Source: Pseudarthrobacter sp. NS4
GTDB lineage: Bacteria > Actinomycetota > Actinomycetes > Actinomycetales > Micrococcaceae
NCBI RefSeq assembly: GCF_024758005.1
Contig: NZ_CP103288.1
Coordinates: 868,001-932,000, forward strand
Direction of reading: 5' to 3'
Length of the DNA stretch: 64,000 nucleotides
Under the pieces are notes generated by a model. It was not told the DNA's origin. It saw only the letters and a list, made by a program, of their open reading frames with translations, and ran no database searches. This document shows, in pieces, positions 41,160 to 50,398 of the stretch (position 1 is its first letter; the number at the start of each line of letters is the position of its first letter). The position numbers were made by a program, and so were the translations under genes.

Positions 41160-42143
41160 ATGAAAGCCGTCTACATATCGGAACCGGGCGGCCCGGAAGT
41201 CCTTGAGGTCCGCGAGGCGGATGCCCCGGAGCCCGGCCCCGGCGAGGTGCTGATCGACGTCGTTGCCGCCGGCCTCAACCGGGCGGATGTGCAGCAGCGA
41301 CGGGGTTTTTACCCGCCGCCGCCCGGCGCGTCCGAAATCCCGGGCCTGGAAGTATCCGGCCGGATCGCCGGTTTCGGCCCTGGGGTCACCAAGGCGTTCT
41401 CGCTGGGTGACAAGGTGGTGGCGTTGCTCGCCGGCGGCGGGTACGCCCAGCAGGTGGCGGTCCCCGCTGAGCAGGTACTGCGGGTGCCCGAAGGCGTTGA
41501 CCTGGTGACGGCTGCTTCGCTCCCGGAGGTTTCCGCGACGGTCTACTCCAACCTGATCATGACGGCGCAGTTGCAGCCGGGCGAGACGGTCCTCATCCAT
41601 GGCGCAACAGGCGGCATCGGCACCATGGCCATCCAGCTGGCCAAGGCATTCGGTGCCAGGGTTGCCACTACCGCGGGTACGGACGAAAAAGTCAGCACCG
41701 CCAAGGCCTTCCTGGGTGCTGACATTGCCATCAACTACGCCGAGGAGGATTTTCCGGAAAGCCTCCGCCGGCAAAACGGCGGCAAGGGCGCCGACGTGAT
41801 CCTCGATGTCGTCGGAGCCAAGTATCTGTCGCAGAATGTGGACGCCCTGGCAGACTACGGGCGCCTGGTCGTGATCGGCCTGCAGGGCGGCACGAAGGGC
41901 GAACTTGACCTGGGGCAGCTGCTGAAGAAGCGTGCAGCAGTGGTGGCCACGGCGCTCCGGCCCCGTCCGGTGGAAGAAAAGGGGGCGATTATGAATGCTG
42001 TCCGTGACGCGGTCTGGCCGCTGGTCAGCGACGGCCGGATCCGCCCGCTGGTGGACAAGACGTTCCCGTTGGACCAGGTACGTGCCGCCCACCGCTATTT
42101 CGACAGCGGGGACCATGTAGGCAAGATCCTCCTGCTGATGTAG
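41160..42143 (+). CDS. NAD(P)H-quinone oxidoreductase (zeta-crystallin/PIG3 type)
   Basis: A 327-residue MDR-superfamily enzyme without zinc ligands. The N-terminal part reads KAVYISEPGGPEVLEVREAD and VAAGLNRADVQQRRGFYPPP, diagnostic for the PIG3/TP53I3 quinone reductase group. The NADPH fold has LIHGATGGIGTMAIQLAKAF (about 145). The protein ends HVGKILLLM. It transfers electrons from NADPH to quinones or related electrophiles in the cytoplasm. The ATG at 41160 follows a modest GGGAG. The PadR-ABC operon starts 120 bases downstream in the same direction, with its own promoter. Confidence 0.9.
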   Translation: MKAVYISEPGGPEVLEVREADAPEPGPGEVLIDVVAAGLNRADVQQRRGFYPPPPGASEIPGLEVSGRIAGFGPGVTKAFSLGDKVVALLAGGGYAQQVAVPAEQVLRVPEGVDLVTAASLPEVSATVYSNLIMTAQLQPGETVLIHGATGGIGTMAIQLAKAFGARVATTAGTDEKVSTAKAFLGADIAINYAEEDFPESLRRQNGGKGADVILDVVGAKYLSQNVDALADYGRLVVIGLQGGTKGELDLGQLLKKRAAVVATALRPRPVEEKGAIMNAVRDAVWPLVSDGRIRPLVDKTFPLDQVRAAHRYFDSGDHVGKILLLM

Positions 42144-42190
42144 GCCACCGCATACTCGGTATTGTGCGACGGGCATCACTGCGTTACTCT

Positions 42191-42208
42191 TTGACATATA
42201 CGCGGTAT
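42191..42208. promoter_or_regulatory. Candidate PadR promoter/operator
   Basis: A consensus -35 box TTGACA (42191-42196) is followed at once by the palindrome ATAC-GCG-GTAT (42198-42208), about 55 bases before the PadR start. PadR regulators commonly bind such AT-containing palindromes and repress their own operon. The -10 box is not obvious. Confidence 0.45.
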
Positions 42209-42262
42209 GCACGGGTCTTGGGGGTCCGTGCATACCGGCGGTAACCAGCCCAAAGGAGCAGC

Positions 42263-42865
42263 ATGTCCATCCGCCACAGCCTCCTCGCCCTGCTGCAGGA
42301 CCAGCCGCGTTACGGCTACCAGTTGCGGGTCGAGTTCGAGAACCGGACCGGTGCCACTTGGCCCCTCAATATCGGGCAGGTCTACACCACCCTGGACAGG
42401 CTGGAGCGGGACGGCCTGGTTGCCAAGGAAGGCGATGACGGCGATGGTCATGTGGTCTACAGCATCACCGCCGCGGGCAAGGCGGAGGTGCAGGGCTGGT
42501 TCGCCGCGCCGGTAGAGCGCAACAACCCGCCCCGGAATGAGCTCGCCATCAAGCTGGCGCTCGCCGTCACCCTTCCGGGCGTTGATGTCCAGGCCATCAT
42601 CCAGGCCCAGCGGGTGGCTTCCATCCGGGCCCTGCAGGATTACACGAAAGCCCGCAGGGACGCCGCCGCCAGCCAGCGCAGTGGCGATACCGCCTGGCTG
42701 CTGGTCCTGGACTCCTTGATTTTCCAGACGGAAGCAGAGGTCCGCTGGCTCGACCTGTGCGAGGCCAGGATGGTCCAGCAGGCGGTGTCGGCCGGTGCGG
42801 CACGCAAATCGTCCAACGGGGTCACGGAAGACGCCGTCCCGCTCAACGCGGACATCCGCCGGTGA
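42263..42865 (+). CDS. PadR-family transcriptional regulator
   Basis: A 200-residue regulator. The winged helix (about 1-80) reads SIRHSLLALLQDQPRYGYQL, then IGQVYTTLDRLERDGLV and YSITAAGKAEVQGW, the standard PadR N-terminal layout. The C-terminal part is a helical dimerisation and effector domain, rich in Ala and Gln (about 100-175). AAAGGAGC stands five bases before the ATG. The stop codon overlaps the GTG start of an ABC ATPase, so PadR and the transporter form one coupled operon. PadR proteins usually repress such efflux operons until an effector binds. Confidence 0.9.
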   Translation: MSIRHSLLALLQDQPRYGYQLRVEFENRTGATWPLNIGQVYTTLDRLERDGLVAKEGDDGDGHVVYSITAAGKAEVQGWFAAPVERNNPPRNELAIKLALAVTLPGVDVQAIIQAQRVASIRALQDYTKARRDAAASQRSGDTAWLLVLDSLIFQTEAEVRWLDLCEARMVQQAVSAGAARKSSNGVTEDAVPLNADIRR

Positions 42866-43599
42866 GCGTCCGGGGGCCGCAACAGGTCCTGGAACTTGCC
42901 AAGGTCAGCAGGACATTCGGTGAAGGCGCGACGGCGGTCGCGGCGCTTCGGGACGTGGACCTTGCCATCAGTGCGGGCGAGTTTGTCGCGGTGATGGGAC
43001 CGTCAGGCTCCGGAAAGTCATCACTCCTGGCGCTGGCCGGGGGACTGGACAGGCCGACGTCGGGCGCTGTGTTTGTGGAGTCGACTCCCCTCGCCGGCTT
43101 GGGATTGAATGAGCTGGCACGGCTGCGGCGACGTGCCGTGGGCTACGTTTTCCAGGACTTCAACCTGGTTCCCACCCTGACCGCCGCCGAAAACGTCGCG
43201 CTGCCCCTCGAACTGGACGGCACAGCATCGAAGAAGGCCCGCCGGCAGGCAACGGACGCCCTCCGGCAGGTGGGAATTCCGGAACTCGCGGACCGCTTCA
43301 TGGACCAGATGTCCGGTGGCCAGCAGCAGCGGGTGGCCATCGCACGGGCGGTGGTGGGGCAGCGGCGCCTGATCCTGGCTGACGAGCCGACGGGTGCACT
43401 GGACTCGACCACCGGCCAGGGAGTCATGGAGGTGCTGCGGTCCCGGGCTGACGCGGGCGCCGCCGTCATGCTGGTCACCCACGAGGCCCGCCACGCTGCC
43501 TGGGCAGACCGGGTTGTGTTCCTCCGCGACGGCCGGATCGTGGACCAGGCCACCGCCATGCACGATCCGGCCATGCTGCTCTCGCAGGCCGGCCTCTGA
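42862..43599 (+). CDS. ABC transporter ATP-binding protein (MacB/LolD type)
   Basis: A 245-residue ATPase with Walker A VMGPSGSGKSSLLAL (about 43), Q-loop VGYVFQDFNLVPTLT, signature MSGGQQQRVAIARAV (about 150), Walker B RRLILADEPTGALDS and the H-loop VTHEARHAAWAD. The short form with PTLTAAENVALPLELDG is typical of the 3.A.1.122/125 exporters (MacB, LolD, FtsE-like), which pair with an FtsX-type permease. GTG start in a four-base overlap with padR. Its stop codon shares one base with the permease ATG. Likely powers an efflux or membrane-stress system. Confidence 0.95.
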   Translation: MSVRGPQQVLELAKVSRTFGEGATAVAALRDVDLAISAGEFVAVMGPSGSGKSSLLALAGGLDRPTSGAVFVESTPLAGLGLNELARLRRRAVGYVFQDFNLVPTLTAAENVALPLELDGTASKKARRQATDALRQVGIPELADRFMDQMSGGQQQRVAIARAVVGQRRLILADEPTGALDSTTGQGVMEVLRSRADAGAAVMLVTHEARHAAWADRVVFLRDGRIVDQATAMHDPAMLLSQAGL

Positions 43600-46457
43600 T
43601 GCCGCTGGACCTCACTCCGGCCCCGGGAGGGCGCCGGAGCAGTCTCCGGGTTGCCCTCCGCATGGCCCGGCGGGATATCCGACGGCACCGTGGGCGCTCG
43701 CTCCTGATAGTGCTCCTGATCATGCTGCCGGTGGCCGGGATGACGGGAGCCGCCACCCTGTACCAAAGCTCGCAGCGGACGCCTGAGGAAATCGTCCGCT
43801 ACGAGCTCGGCAACACGCAGGCAAGGTTCAGCGTCCTGCCCGTTCCCAACGGTGAGTCCCTCCAGGACCCGCTGAACGACACCATGGTGGTCTCCAGCAC
43901 GGGGAACCATGATCCGGACTTCGAGGGAAGCGATCCGCGTGATCTCGTCCCCGGTGGCTATGAGGTGCTGCCCCAACGGCACCTTCAGCTGACCACCGCA
44001 GTGGGGGAGGCACTGGTGTCGCTTCAGGGCCGGGAGGTGGACGCGCTCCACCCTGCCTTCGCCGGCAAATTCACACTCCTTGACGGCCGGGCCCCGGAGT
44101 CGGAGAACGAAGTTGTGGTGTCTCCCGGGCTGCTGGCGCGCTTCAGCCTCGAGTTTGGCGCCCAATTTACGACGTCGGCCGGGACCTTTGTCCCCGTCGG
44201 CACCATCCGCGACGCCGACGCATCTGACAACAACAGCTTCCTGTACCTTCGACCCGGGCAGGGGCCGGCAGATGCCCTGGCCGACGAACGTTCGCATTCG
44301 ATGTCCTATTACGTCGTCGGACAGGAACCGGTGACGTGGCACCAGATCAGGGAGGCCAACAGCCGGGGCGTTGCAGTGCTCTCCCGCAGCGTGGTGCTCA
44401 ATCCTCCGCCCAGGGACCAGCGGGTGGCCAATGGTGCACAGCCCAGCTATCAGTCCTCGGAAACGACGACCCTCTACGCCACCTTCGGTCTCCTTGGAGC
44501 CCTTGCGCTCCTGGAAGTGGGCCTGCTCGCCGGCGCGGCCTTCGCGGTGGGCGCCAAGCGGCAGGTGAGGGAATTGGCACTGCTGGCGGCCTCGGGGGCA
44601 GACATACCCACGGTCCGTTCCGTTGTCACTGCGGGAGGGCTCTGGCTCGGCAGCATTGCGGTTGCAGCAGGGGCGGGCGTGGGGCTGGCCAGCGCAGCGG
44701 TGGTTGTCCTTTGGGTCCGTTCCACGGGCTCCGCACGCCTGGCTGGAGTGCATCCCGATATGCTGCTGACCACGGTTGCCATGCTGATGGGACTGGCTGC
44801 GTGCATTCTTGCTGCCCTGGCCCCCGCCAGCCAGGTTGCGCGCCAAGCCGTGCTTGGTGCCCTCAAATCCGGCCGGGCACCGGCAGGCGACGGAAAGCGG
44901 ACCACCATCACCGGCGCAGTGCTGCTTGTGAGCGCAGCGTGCCTTCTTGCTGCCGGGTGGTTGCTGGGGCGGTCGGCCACGGACCCGGACCGGCAGGCGG
45001 AGCAACTGCCTACGGTGGCCGGGTTGCTGATCGGCGGAGCAGTGCTGGCTGTGGCGGCACTCGTGCTGCTGACCGGATGGCTGATTCTCCTCCTGACCTC
45101 GCGGACGCAGCGGTTCTCCCTGTCCCTGAGGATGGCTGCGCGGGACTCCGCCCGGAACCGCGGCCGGACCGTCCCGGCAGTGGCAGCGGTGCTTGCCGCA
45201 GCCACGCTCGCAAGTGCCGCCCTTGTGCTGTCCGCGAGCCAGCAGACCTGGATGAGGGAAAACAACTCGTGGAACGCGCTGGAGAACCAGGCCTTTCTGC
45301 CGCTGGCCGTGGATCAGCCCCCACTGGCGGACGGCAGCACCCAACCGCCTGTCACGGTGGATCCGGCCGAGCTTTCTGCAGCCGTGGAGCGCGCCCTCGG
45401 TACCGTCGCATGGACCCAGATCATCACCGCGCCTGCCTACCCCCGTAACTGCGGTGATGGGCCAAGTCCCCACCCGGAAGCGCCGGCCAGGACAGAAACC
45501 TCCAACTGCGTGCAGTATTCCCTGGCAAAACCCGAGGGCAACGAGTGTCCCATGACCCCACAGCGCCGCATCAAGGACCCTGCCGACTGGCGCTGCCAGG
45601 GATCGCTTGCCCAATGGTCCGGCTCCCATCGGGCTGTTGTCGTGGGAGGCGCGGACGATATCAGTGCTGTACTGGGCCGGGAAGCCGGCCCCGAGGCTTT
45701 GGCGGTTCTGCAGGCAGGGGGCATGGTGGTGACCAATCCCATCTTCGTCCGGGACGGCAAGACCGTGCTGCAGGCCAAGGACCTCCGCACCTGGAGTGAC
45801 TCCGCGTCGGACCCGTCCACCGTTCACGACACAGTCAGCAGTTTCACGTTGCCCGCCATGGTCCTGGAACCTGCTGAAGCTGTGCCCTACTACGGCGTTA
45901 TCTCGCCGGAGACCGCAGAGCGGCTGGATCTGCGCCCTGCGCCCGCGGAACTGTTGGTCCAACTGGACCGGTTCCCCTCGGCCGCCGAAGCGGACGCGGG
46001 TGCCGCCGCCGTAGCAGCGGTCTACAAGCAGCCCGGCACGGGGTTCTGGGTGGAACCCGGCATTTCACAGAACAACCCATGGATGACCTGGTCCATCGTC
46101 GCCGCCAGCGCGCTCATAACGCTCAGCGCGGCGGGTATTGCCACCGGACTATCGCTGGCTGATGCCCGCAACGACCATGTGACCCTGGCCGGTGTGGGTG
46201 CATCCCCCCGCCTGAGGAAGGCCCTTGCAGCCTCGCAGGCACTTCTGACCTCCGGTCTTGGCGGGGTGCTCGGATGCCTGGCCGGGACCCTTCCGGCGGT
46301 GCTCATTGTCGGTTTTACGGACATGCGGACCGCGGTGGAGGTTCCCTGGCTGCACCTGCTCGCGCTGATGCTGGCGGTCCCGTTGACGGGATCAGCCCTT
46401 GCATGGGTCTTTACCCGGGCAGCGCTGCCGATGTCCCGGCGCGGGCTGCTGGCCTAG
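43599..46457 (+). CDS. ABC transporter permease, FtsX/MacB type
   Basis: A 952-residue permease. An N-terminal membrane helix (about 28-48) is followed by an extracytoplasmic region (to about 285), a first FtsX core of three or four helices (about 290-430), two central helices (about 435-500), a second N-terminal helix (about 525-545), a second extracytoplasmic region (about 550-820) and a final three-helix FtsX core (about 830-940). The cytoplasmic repeats ALRMARRDIRRHRGRS and SLRMAARDSARNRGRT mark the duplicated layout. It pairs with the ATPase directly upstream. The substrate is unknown. The ATG overlaps the upstream stop by one base. A 939-residue open frame lies antisense to it and is only a composition artefact. 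Confidence 0.9.
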   Translation: MPLDLTPAPGGRRSSLRVALRMARRDIRRHRGRSLLIVLLIMLPVAGMTGAATLYQSSQRTPEEIVRYELGNTQARFSVLPVPNGESLQDPLNDTMVVSSTGNHDPDFEGSDPRDLVPGGYEVLPQRHLQLTTAVGEALVSLQGREVDALHPAFAGKFTLLDGRAPESENEVVVSPGLLARFSLEFGAQFTTSAGTFVPVGTIRDADASDNNSFLYLRPGQGPADALADERSHSMSYYVVGQEPVTWHQIREANSRGVAVLSRSVVLNPPPRDQRVANGAQPSYQSSETTTLYATFGLLGALALLEVGLLAGAAFAVGAKRQVRELALLAASGADIPTVRSVVTAGGLWLGSIAVAAGAGVGLASAAVVVLWVRSTGSARLAGVHPDMLLTTVAMLMGLAACILAALAPASQVARQAVLGALKSGRAPAGDGKRTTITGAVLLVSAACLLAAGWLLGRSATDPDRQAEQLPTVAGLLIGGAVLAVAALVLLTGWLILLLTSRTQRFSLSLRMAARDSARNRGRTVPAVAAVLAAATLASAALVLSASQQTWMRENNSWNALENQAFLPLAVDQPPLADGSTQPPVTVDPAELSAAVERALGTVAWTQIITAPAYPRNCGDGPSPHPEAPARTETSNCVQYSLAKPEGNECPMTPQRRIKDPADWRCQGSLAQWSGSHRAVVVGGADDISAVLGREAGPEALAVLQAGGMVVTNPIFVRDGKTVLQAKDLRTWSDSASDPSTVHDTVSSFTLPAMVLEPAEAVPYYGVISPETAERLDLRPAPAELLVQLDRFPSAAEADAGAAAVAAVYKQPGTGFWVEPGISQNNPWMTWSIVAASALITLSAAGIATGLSLADARNDHVTLAGVGASPRLRKALAASQALLTSGLGGVLGCLAGTLPAVLIVGFTDMRTAVEVPWLHLLALMLAVPLTGSALAWVFTRAALPMSRRGLLA

Positions 46458-46636
46458 CACCTGGCTGCCTGCCCCGCCGAGCAGGGGCTGCGGGGCAGCC
46501 TTTCCGTCGTTCGGCGCCCCTCGCCTGCCGTTCATCGCATAGGCCCGTGGCGGACGATAAAACCCATCCCCATCTGGAGACGCGATTGGTAAGGTGCCTT
46601 GTCAAAGAGACCTGCACCGCATCTCAAGGAGGAGAC

Positions 46637-48937
46637 ATGGCCGGAGCGCCTGATCATCGGAATGGTTCATCCCGGAGGGAGGGTGCTGTAGCCACAGATC
46701 CGGGCCTTCCCCCTGCTGCCGTGGATGAGGAAGCCCGGGAGGCCGAAGAGAAGAAGTGGACCCCGGGCAAGATCGCACTGTGGGCCGCGATCGCCCTGCT
46801 CGGCGGCGTGGCGTGGTTCATGCTCGCCATCATCCGGGGAGAGACCGTCAATGCGATCTGGTTCGTGTTCGCGTCGGTCTGCACCTACCTGATCGGCTAC
46901 CGTTTCTACTCCAAGGTGATCGAGCGGTACATCACCCGGCCGGATGACCGCCGGGCCACCCCCGCAGAGTACAAGGCGGACGGCAAGGACTATGTCCGGA
47001 CGGACCGCAACGTCCTGTTCGGCCACCACTTCGCCGCCATCGCCGGCGCCGGCCCCCTGGTGGGCCCCGTGCTCGCGGCCCAGATGGGTTACCTGCCCGG
47101 CACCATCTGGATCATCATCGGCGTCGTCCTGGCCGGTGCGGTGCAGGACTACCTGGTGATGTTCTTCTCGATGCGCCGTGGCGGACGTTCCCTGGGCCAG
47201 ATGGCCCGTGAGGAACTGGGGATCATTGGCGGCACCGCAGCCCTCATCGCCACCCTGCTCATCATGGTGATCATTGTCGCCATCCTCGCCCTCGTCGTCG
47301 TCAATGCCCTGGGTGAAAGCCCCTGGGGTGTCTTCTCCGTCAGCCTGACAATCCCCATCGCCCTGTTCATGGGCGTCTACCTCCGCTACCTGCGGCCCGG
47401 CAAGGTCATGGAAGTTTCGTTGATCGGCTTCGTCCTGCTGATGGCGGCCATCATCGGCGGCGGCATCGTGGCCGAAACCCCGTGGGGAGCGGACATCTTC
47501 AGCCTCGACAAGGTGACCATCGCCTGGGGCCTCATCATCTACGGCTTCATCGCCGCGATCCTGCCCGTGTGGCTGCTCCTGGCACCCCGCGACTACCTGT
47601 CCACGTTCATGAAGATCGGCGTGATCGTGATGCTGGCGCTCGCCATCATCGTGGTCCGGCCTGAAATCTCGGTGCCCGCGTTCAGCGAGTTCGCCAGCCG
47701 GGACAACGGTCCCGTGTTCCCCGGCGCACTGTTTCCGTTCCTCTTCGTGACCATCGCCTGCGGCGCCCTCTCCGGCTTCCACGCCCTGATCGCCTCAGGC
47801 ACCACCCCGAAGCTCGTGGAGAAGGAGCGCCAGACGCGCTTCATCGGTTACGGCGGAATGCTGATGGAGTCGTTCGTGGCCATCATGGCCCTCGTTGCCG
47901 CCATCTCCATCGACCGGGGCCTCTACTTCGCCATGAACTCCCCGGTGGCACTGACCGGCGGAACGGTCGAAACAGCCGCGGCGTGGGTCAACAGCCTGGG
48001 CCTGACCGGCGTCAACCTCACTCCGGAATTCCTGGCCCAAACGGCCGCCAACGTCGGCGAGGAAAGCATCGTCTCGCGCACCGGCGGTGCTCCCACCCTG
48101 GCCGTGGGCCTCGCGCACATCATGCAGCAGTTCATCGGCGGCACCGCCATGATGGCCTTCTGGTACCACTTCGCCATCATGTTCGAGGCCCTGTTCATCC
48201 TCACGGCAGTCGACGCCGGCACCCGCGTTGCCCGGTTCATGCTGCAGGACTCGATCGGCAACTTCGTCCCCAAGTTCAAGGAGCACTCCTGGCGTCCCGG
48301 CGCCTGGCTCTGCACCGCCATCATGGTCGGGGCCTGGGGTGCGGTGCTCCTGATGGGCGTCACCGATCCGCTGGGCGGCATCAACACGCTGTTCCCGCTG
48401 TTCGGCATCGCCAACCAGCTGCTCGCCGCAATCGCGCTGTCCGTGTGCCTGGCCATCGCGGCCAAGCGCCGGACCTTCAAGTACCTGTGGATTGTCGCCC
48501 TGCCGCTGGCCTTCGCAGCGGTGGTCACCATCACCGCGAGCTACCAGAAGATCTTCTCGCAGACGCCGGCCGTGGGCTACTTCGCCAACAACGCGGCCTT
48601 CAGCAAGGCCCTCGCCGAGGGCAAGACCGAGTTCGGCACCGCCAGGACAGTGACCGCCATGGAAGCCGTGGTGCGCAACACCGCCATACAGGGCTGGCTC
48701 TCCGTGATCTTCGTGGTCCTGAGCATCATTGTGATTACGACGGCGCTGATCGCCACGGCCAGGGCCTTCCGGAACCGTACGGCGGGCGTTCCTACCAAGG
48801 ACAACGAGGACCCCGCCCTCCCGTCGCGTGTCTTCGCACCTGCCGGCCTCATTCCCACTCCCGCCGAGCGGAAGCTGATGGCGGAATGGGAGAAGGTCCC
48901 GGCTGAGCTCCGGTTCGAGCGTTCAGGACACCACTGA
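46637..48937 (+). CDS. cstA: Carbon starvation protein CstA (pyruvate/peptide transporter)
   Basis: A 766-residue transporter with about 17 membrane helices. Diagnostic CstA elements are VRTDRNVLFGHHFAAIAGAG (about 115), GPVLAAQMGYLPG, LPVWLLLAPRDYLSTFMKIG (about 310), CGALSGFHALIASGTTPK and ATG-like GGINTLFPLFGIANQLLAAI (about 590). The family imports pyruvate or peptides under carbon limitation. The N-terminal 45 residues are charged and cytoplasmic. AAGGAGGAG precedes the ATG at 46637. The DUF466 partner gene overlaps its stop codon, a pairing conserved in many bacteria. Confidence 0.94.
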   Translation: MAGAPDHRNGSSRREGAVATDPGLPPAAVDEEAREAEEKKWTPGKIALWAAIALLGGVAWFMLAIIRGETVNAIWFVFASVCTYLIGYRFYSKVIERYITRPDDRRATPAEYKADGKDYVRTDRNVLFGHHFAAIAGAGPLVGPVLAAQMGYLPGTIWIIIGVVLAGAVQDYLVMFFSMRRGGRSLGQMAREELGIIGGTAALIATLLIMVIIVAILALVVVNALGESPWGVFSVSLTIPIALFMGVYLRYLRPGKVMEVSLIGFVLLMAAIIGGGIVAETPWGADIFSLDKVTIAWGLIIYGFIAAILPVWLLLAPRDYLSTFMKIGVIVMLALAIIVVRPEISVPAFSEFASRDNGPVFPGALFPFLFVTIACGALSGFHALIASGTTPKLVEKERQTRFIGYGGMLMESFVAIMALVAAISIDRGLYFAMNSPVALTGGTVETAAAWVNSLGLTGVNLTPEFLAQTAANVGEESIVSRTGGAPTLAVGLAHIMQQFIGGTAMMAFWYHFAIMFEALFILTAVDAGTRVARFMLQDSIGNFVPKFKEHSWRPGAWLCTAIMVGAWGAVLLMGVTDPLGGINTLFPLFGIANQLLAAIALSVCLAIAAKRRTFKYLWIVALPLAFAAVVTITASYQKIFSQTPAVGYFANNAAFSKALAEGKTEFGTARTVTAMEAVVRNTAIQGWLSVIFVVLSIIVITTALIATARAFRNRTAGVPTKDNEDPALPSRVFAPAGLIPTPAERKLMAEWEKVPAELRFERSGHH

Positions 48938-49140
48938 TGAGCACGGGAATTGCAGCGCTCTCCAGGGGGTTCAAGGGCTTCGCACGGTACTTGGGTGGCG
49001 TCATGGGAGCCGACGCTTATGCCAGGTATCTGGAACACCACCGGGCAGCCGGTCACGCGGAACCGCCGCTCAGTGAGCGTGAGTTCTGGCGCGAGCGGAC
49101 GGACCGGCAGGACGCCAATCCGCAGGGCCGGTGCTGTTGA
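48937..49140 (+). CDS. YbdD/YjiX-family protein (DUF466)
   Basis: A 67-residue partner of CstA. The family core is GADAYARYLEHHRAAGHAE followed by PPLSEREFWRERTDRQD and a C-terminal RCC, the usual end of YbdD-like proteins. In enterobacteria this small protein is needed for function of the adjacent CstA/BtsT-type transporter. Its ATG shares a base with the cstA stop codon, so it is translationally coupled. Confidence 0.92.
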   Translation: MSTGIAALSRGFKGFARYLGGVMGADAYARYLEHHRAAGHAEPPLSEREFWRERTDRQDANPQGRCC

Positions 49141-49218
49141 TTGAGCCTGCAGCGGACAACCCGGCCAGGTCCTTCATGGAGTGGACCCCGGACGGATCGC
49201 TCGTGAGAGTATGAACGC

Positions 49219-49851
49219 ATGAGCGATCCGAAAGACACTCAGGCACCTGAGGACCTCCCGGTAGAAGGCACCCCCATCGACGACAGCCAACCACCCGTCC
49301 CGGCGCAGGCTGTCCAGCCGGACGGCAGCAAGCCCAAGGGCAGCAACCTGCAGGACCTGGTGGATGAACCAGCCAAGGTGATGCGGATCGGAACCATGAT
49401 CCGGCAACTCCTGGAGGAGGTGAAATCTGCTCCGCTGGATGACGCGGCCCGGGGCAGGTTGGCCGAGATCCATGAACGTTCCATCAAGGAACTGGAAGAT
49501 GGGCTGGCCCCGGAGCTGGTGGAGGAACTGGGCCGGATCAGCCTTCCCTTCTCCGACGAGGCCACCCCCTCCGACGCCGAACTCCGCATCGCCCAGGCCC
49601 AGCTGGTGGGGTGGCTCGAAGGACTGTTCCACGGCATCCAGACAGCCATCGCCGCCCAGCACGCTGCCCGCGAGCACGCAGCCGCCCAGCTTCAGTTGCG
49701 CCAGCTTCCGCCAGGCACGATGATTGCCCCTGGCGTGGTGATCGGCGAAAACGGCGAGCCGCAGCGTGCTCCCGCCGGCCATCGGCCCGGGGCTCCGGCC
49801 CGTCCGGGGCAGCAGAACGACCCGGACCACGGTCCCGGACAGTATCTGTAG
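49219..49851 (+). CDS. bpa: Bacterial proteasome activator (PafE/Bpa)
   Basis: A 210-residue ATP-independent activator of the 20S proteasome. A disordered acidic N-terminus (about 1-45) is followed by the conserved helical core VMRIGTMIRQLLEEVKSAPL, IHERSIKELEDGLAPELVEE and SDAELRIAQAQLVGWLEGLF. The C-terminal tail ends GPGQYL, the HbYX-like motif that docks into the proteasome alpha ring and opens its gate. The ring-shaped dodecamer feeds unfolded proteins to the core without ATP. Only actinobacteria with a proteasome carry this gene, so prcBA should exist elsewhere in the chromosome. Confidence 0.93.
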   Translation: MSDPKDTQAPEDLPVEGTPIDDSQPPVPAQAVQPDGSKPKGSNLQDLVDEPAKVMRIGTMIRQLLEEVKSAPLDDAARGRLAEIHERSIKELEDGLAPELVEELGRISLPFSDEATPSDAELRIAQAQLVGWLEGLFHGIQTAIAAQHAAREHAAAQLQLRQLPPGTMIAPGVVIGENGEPQRAPAGHRPGAPARPGQQNDPDHGPGQYL

Positions 49852-49858
49852 GTTGCGC

Positions 49859-50308
49859 TTGGGATTTTTCAGCGCCGCCAGGCAGGGGCACAAGGATGAT
49901 GCGGAACTGGGGAAGGGGTTGTGGCGCCGCGCGCACGACCGCTTCCATCGGGGACTGGACCGCTTCCACCAGGTGCTCGAAGGCGTGGAGGATGACCAGC
50001 TGTACGGGGAGCTGGTGGATATTGCCAATGAACTGGCCGCGCTGTCGGAACGGGTGAGGGCTGTCTGCATGGAAGCGCAGCGTCGGTCGCCCAGCGAGGG
50101 ACTGGATATTCCGGTTGCCCTCTCAGGCGTGCACCGGGAACTGTCCAAGGCGGGGAACTCCCTGGCCACCACCGCTGAAGCGGCCGCCATGCTGCGGCTC
50201 GCCGTCGGACCCGTGCCCGTTGGTGCGGCGTCCGTGCGGCGCCGCGCCGAGGCGGTCTTCCAGCAGGTGTCCGACGCCGAGAAGCGTCTTCACGAGTCCG
50301 CCTCCTAG
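49859..50308 (+). CDS. Hypothetical helical protein beside the proteasome activator
   Basis: A 149-residue soluble, mostly helical protein. It reads GFFSAARQGHKDDAELGKGL, then AHDRFHRGLDRFHQVLEGVE and LYGELVDIANELAALSERVR. The TTG at 49859 is the likeliest start; an earlier TTG at 49853 is also in frame. It begins seven bases after the bpa stop and probably shares its transcript. The family is conserved in Arthrobacter-like genomes without an assigned function. Coexpression with a proteasome activator hints at protein quality control (inference). Confidence 0.7.
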   Translation: MGFFSAARQGHKDDAELGKGLWRRAHDRFHRGLDRFHQVLEGVEDDQLYGELVDIANELAALSERVRAVCMEAQRRSPSEGLDIPVALSGVHRELSKAGNSLATTAEAAAMLRLAVGPVPVGAASVRRRAEAVFQQVSDAEKRLHESAS

Positions 50309-50398
50309 GCAACCAGCCAGGATATTCCCCGTTAAGCGTGTGGCTTAGCCCGGCCTGGAATCCTCTGGGCACCGCTGATCGTTTGGCAGGATAAACCC

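Noticed and set aside
43143-45962. A 939-residue open frame antisense to the ABC permease gene
   Set aside because: It has arginine-, histidine- and glycine-rich composition without domains, and it mirrors a high-GC coding strand. The sense strand has a complete FtsX-type permease.
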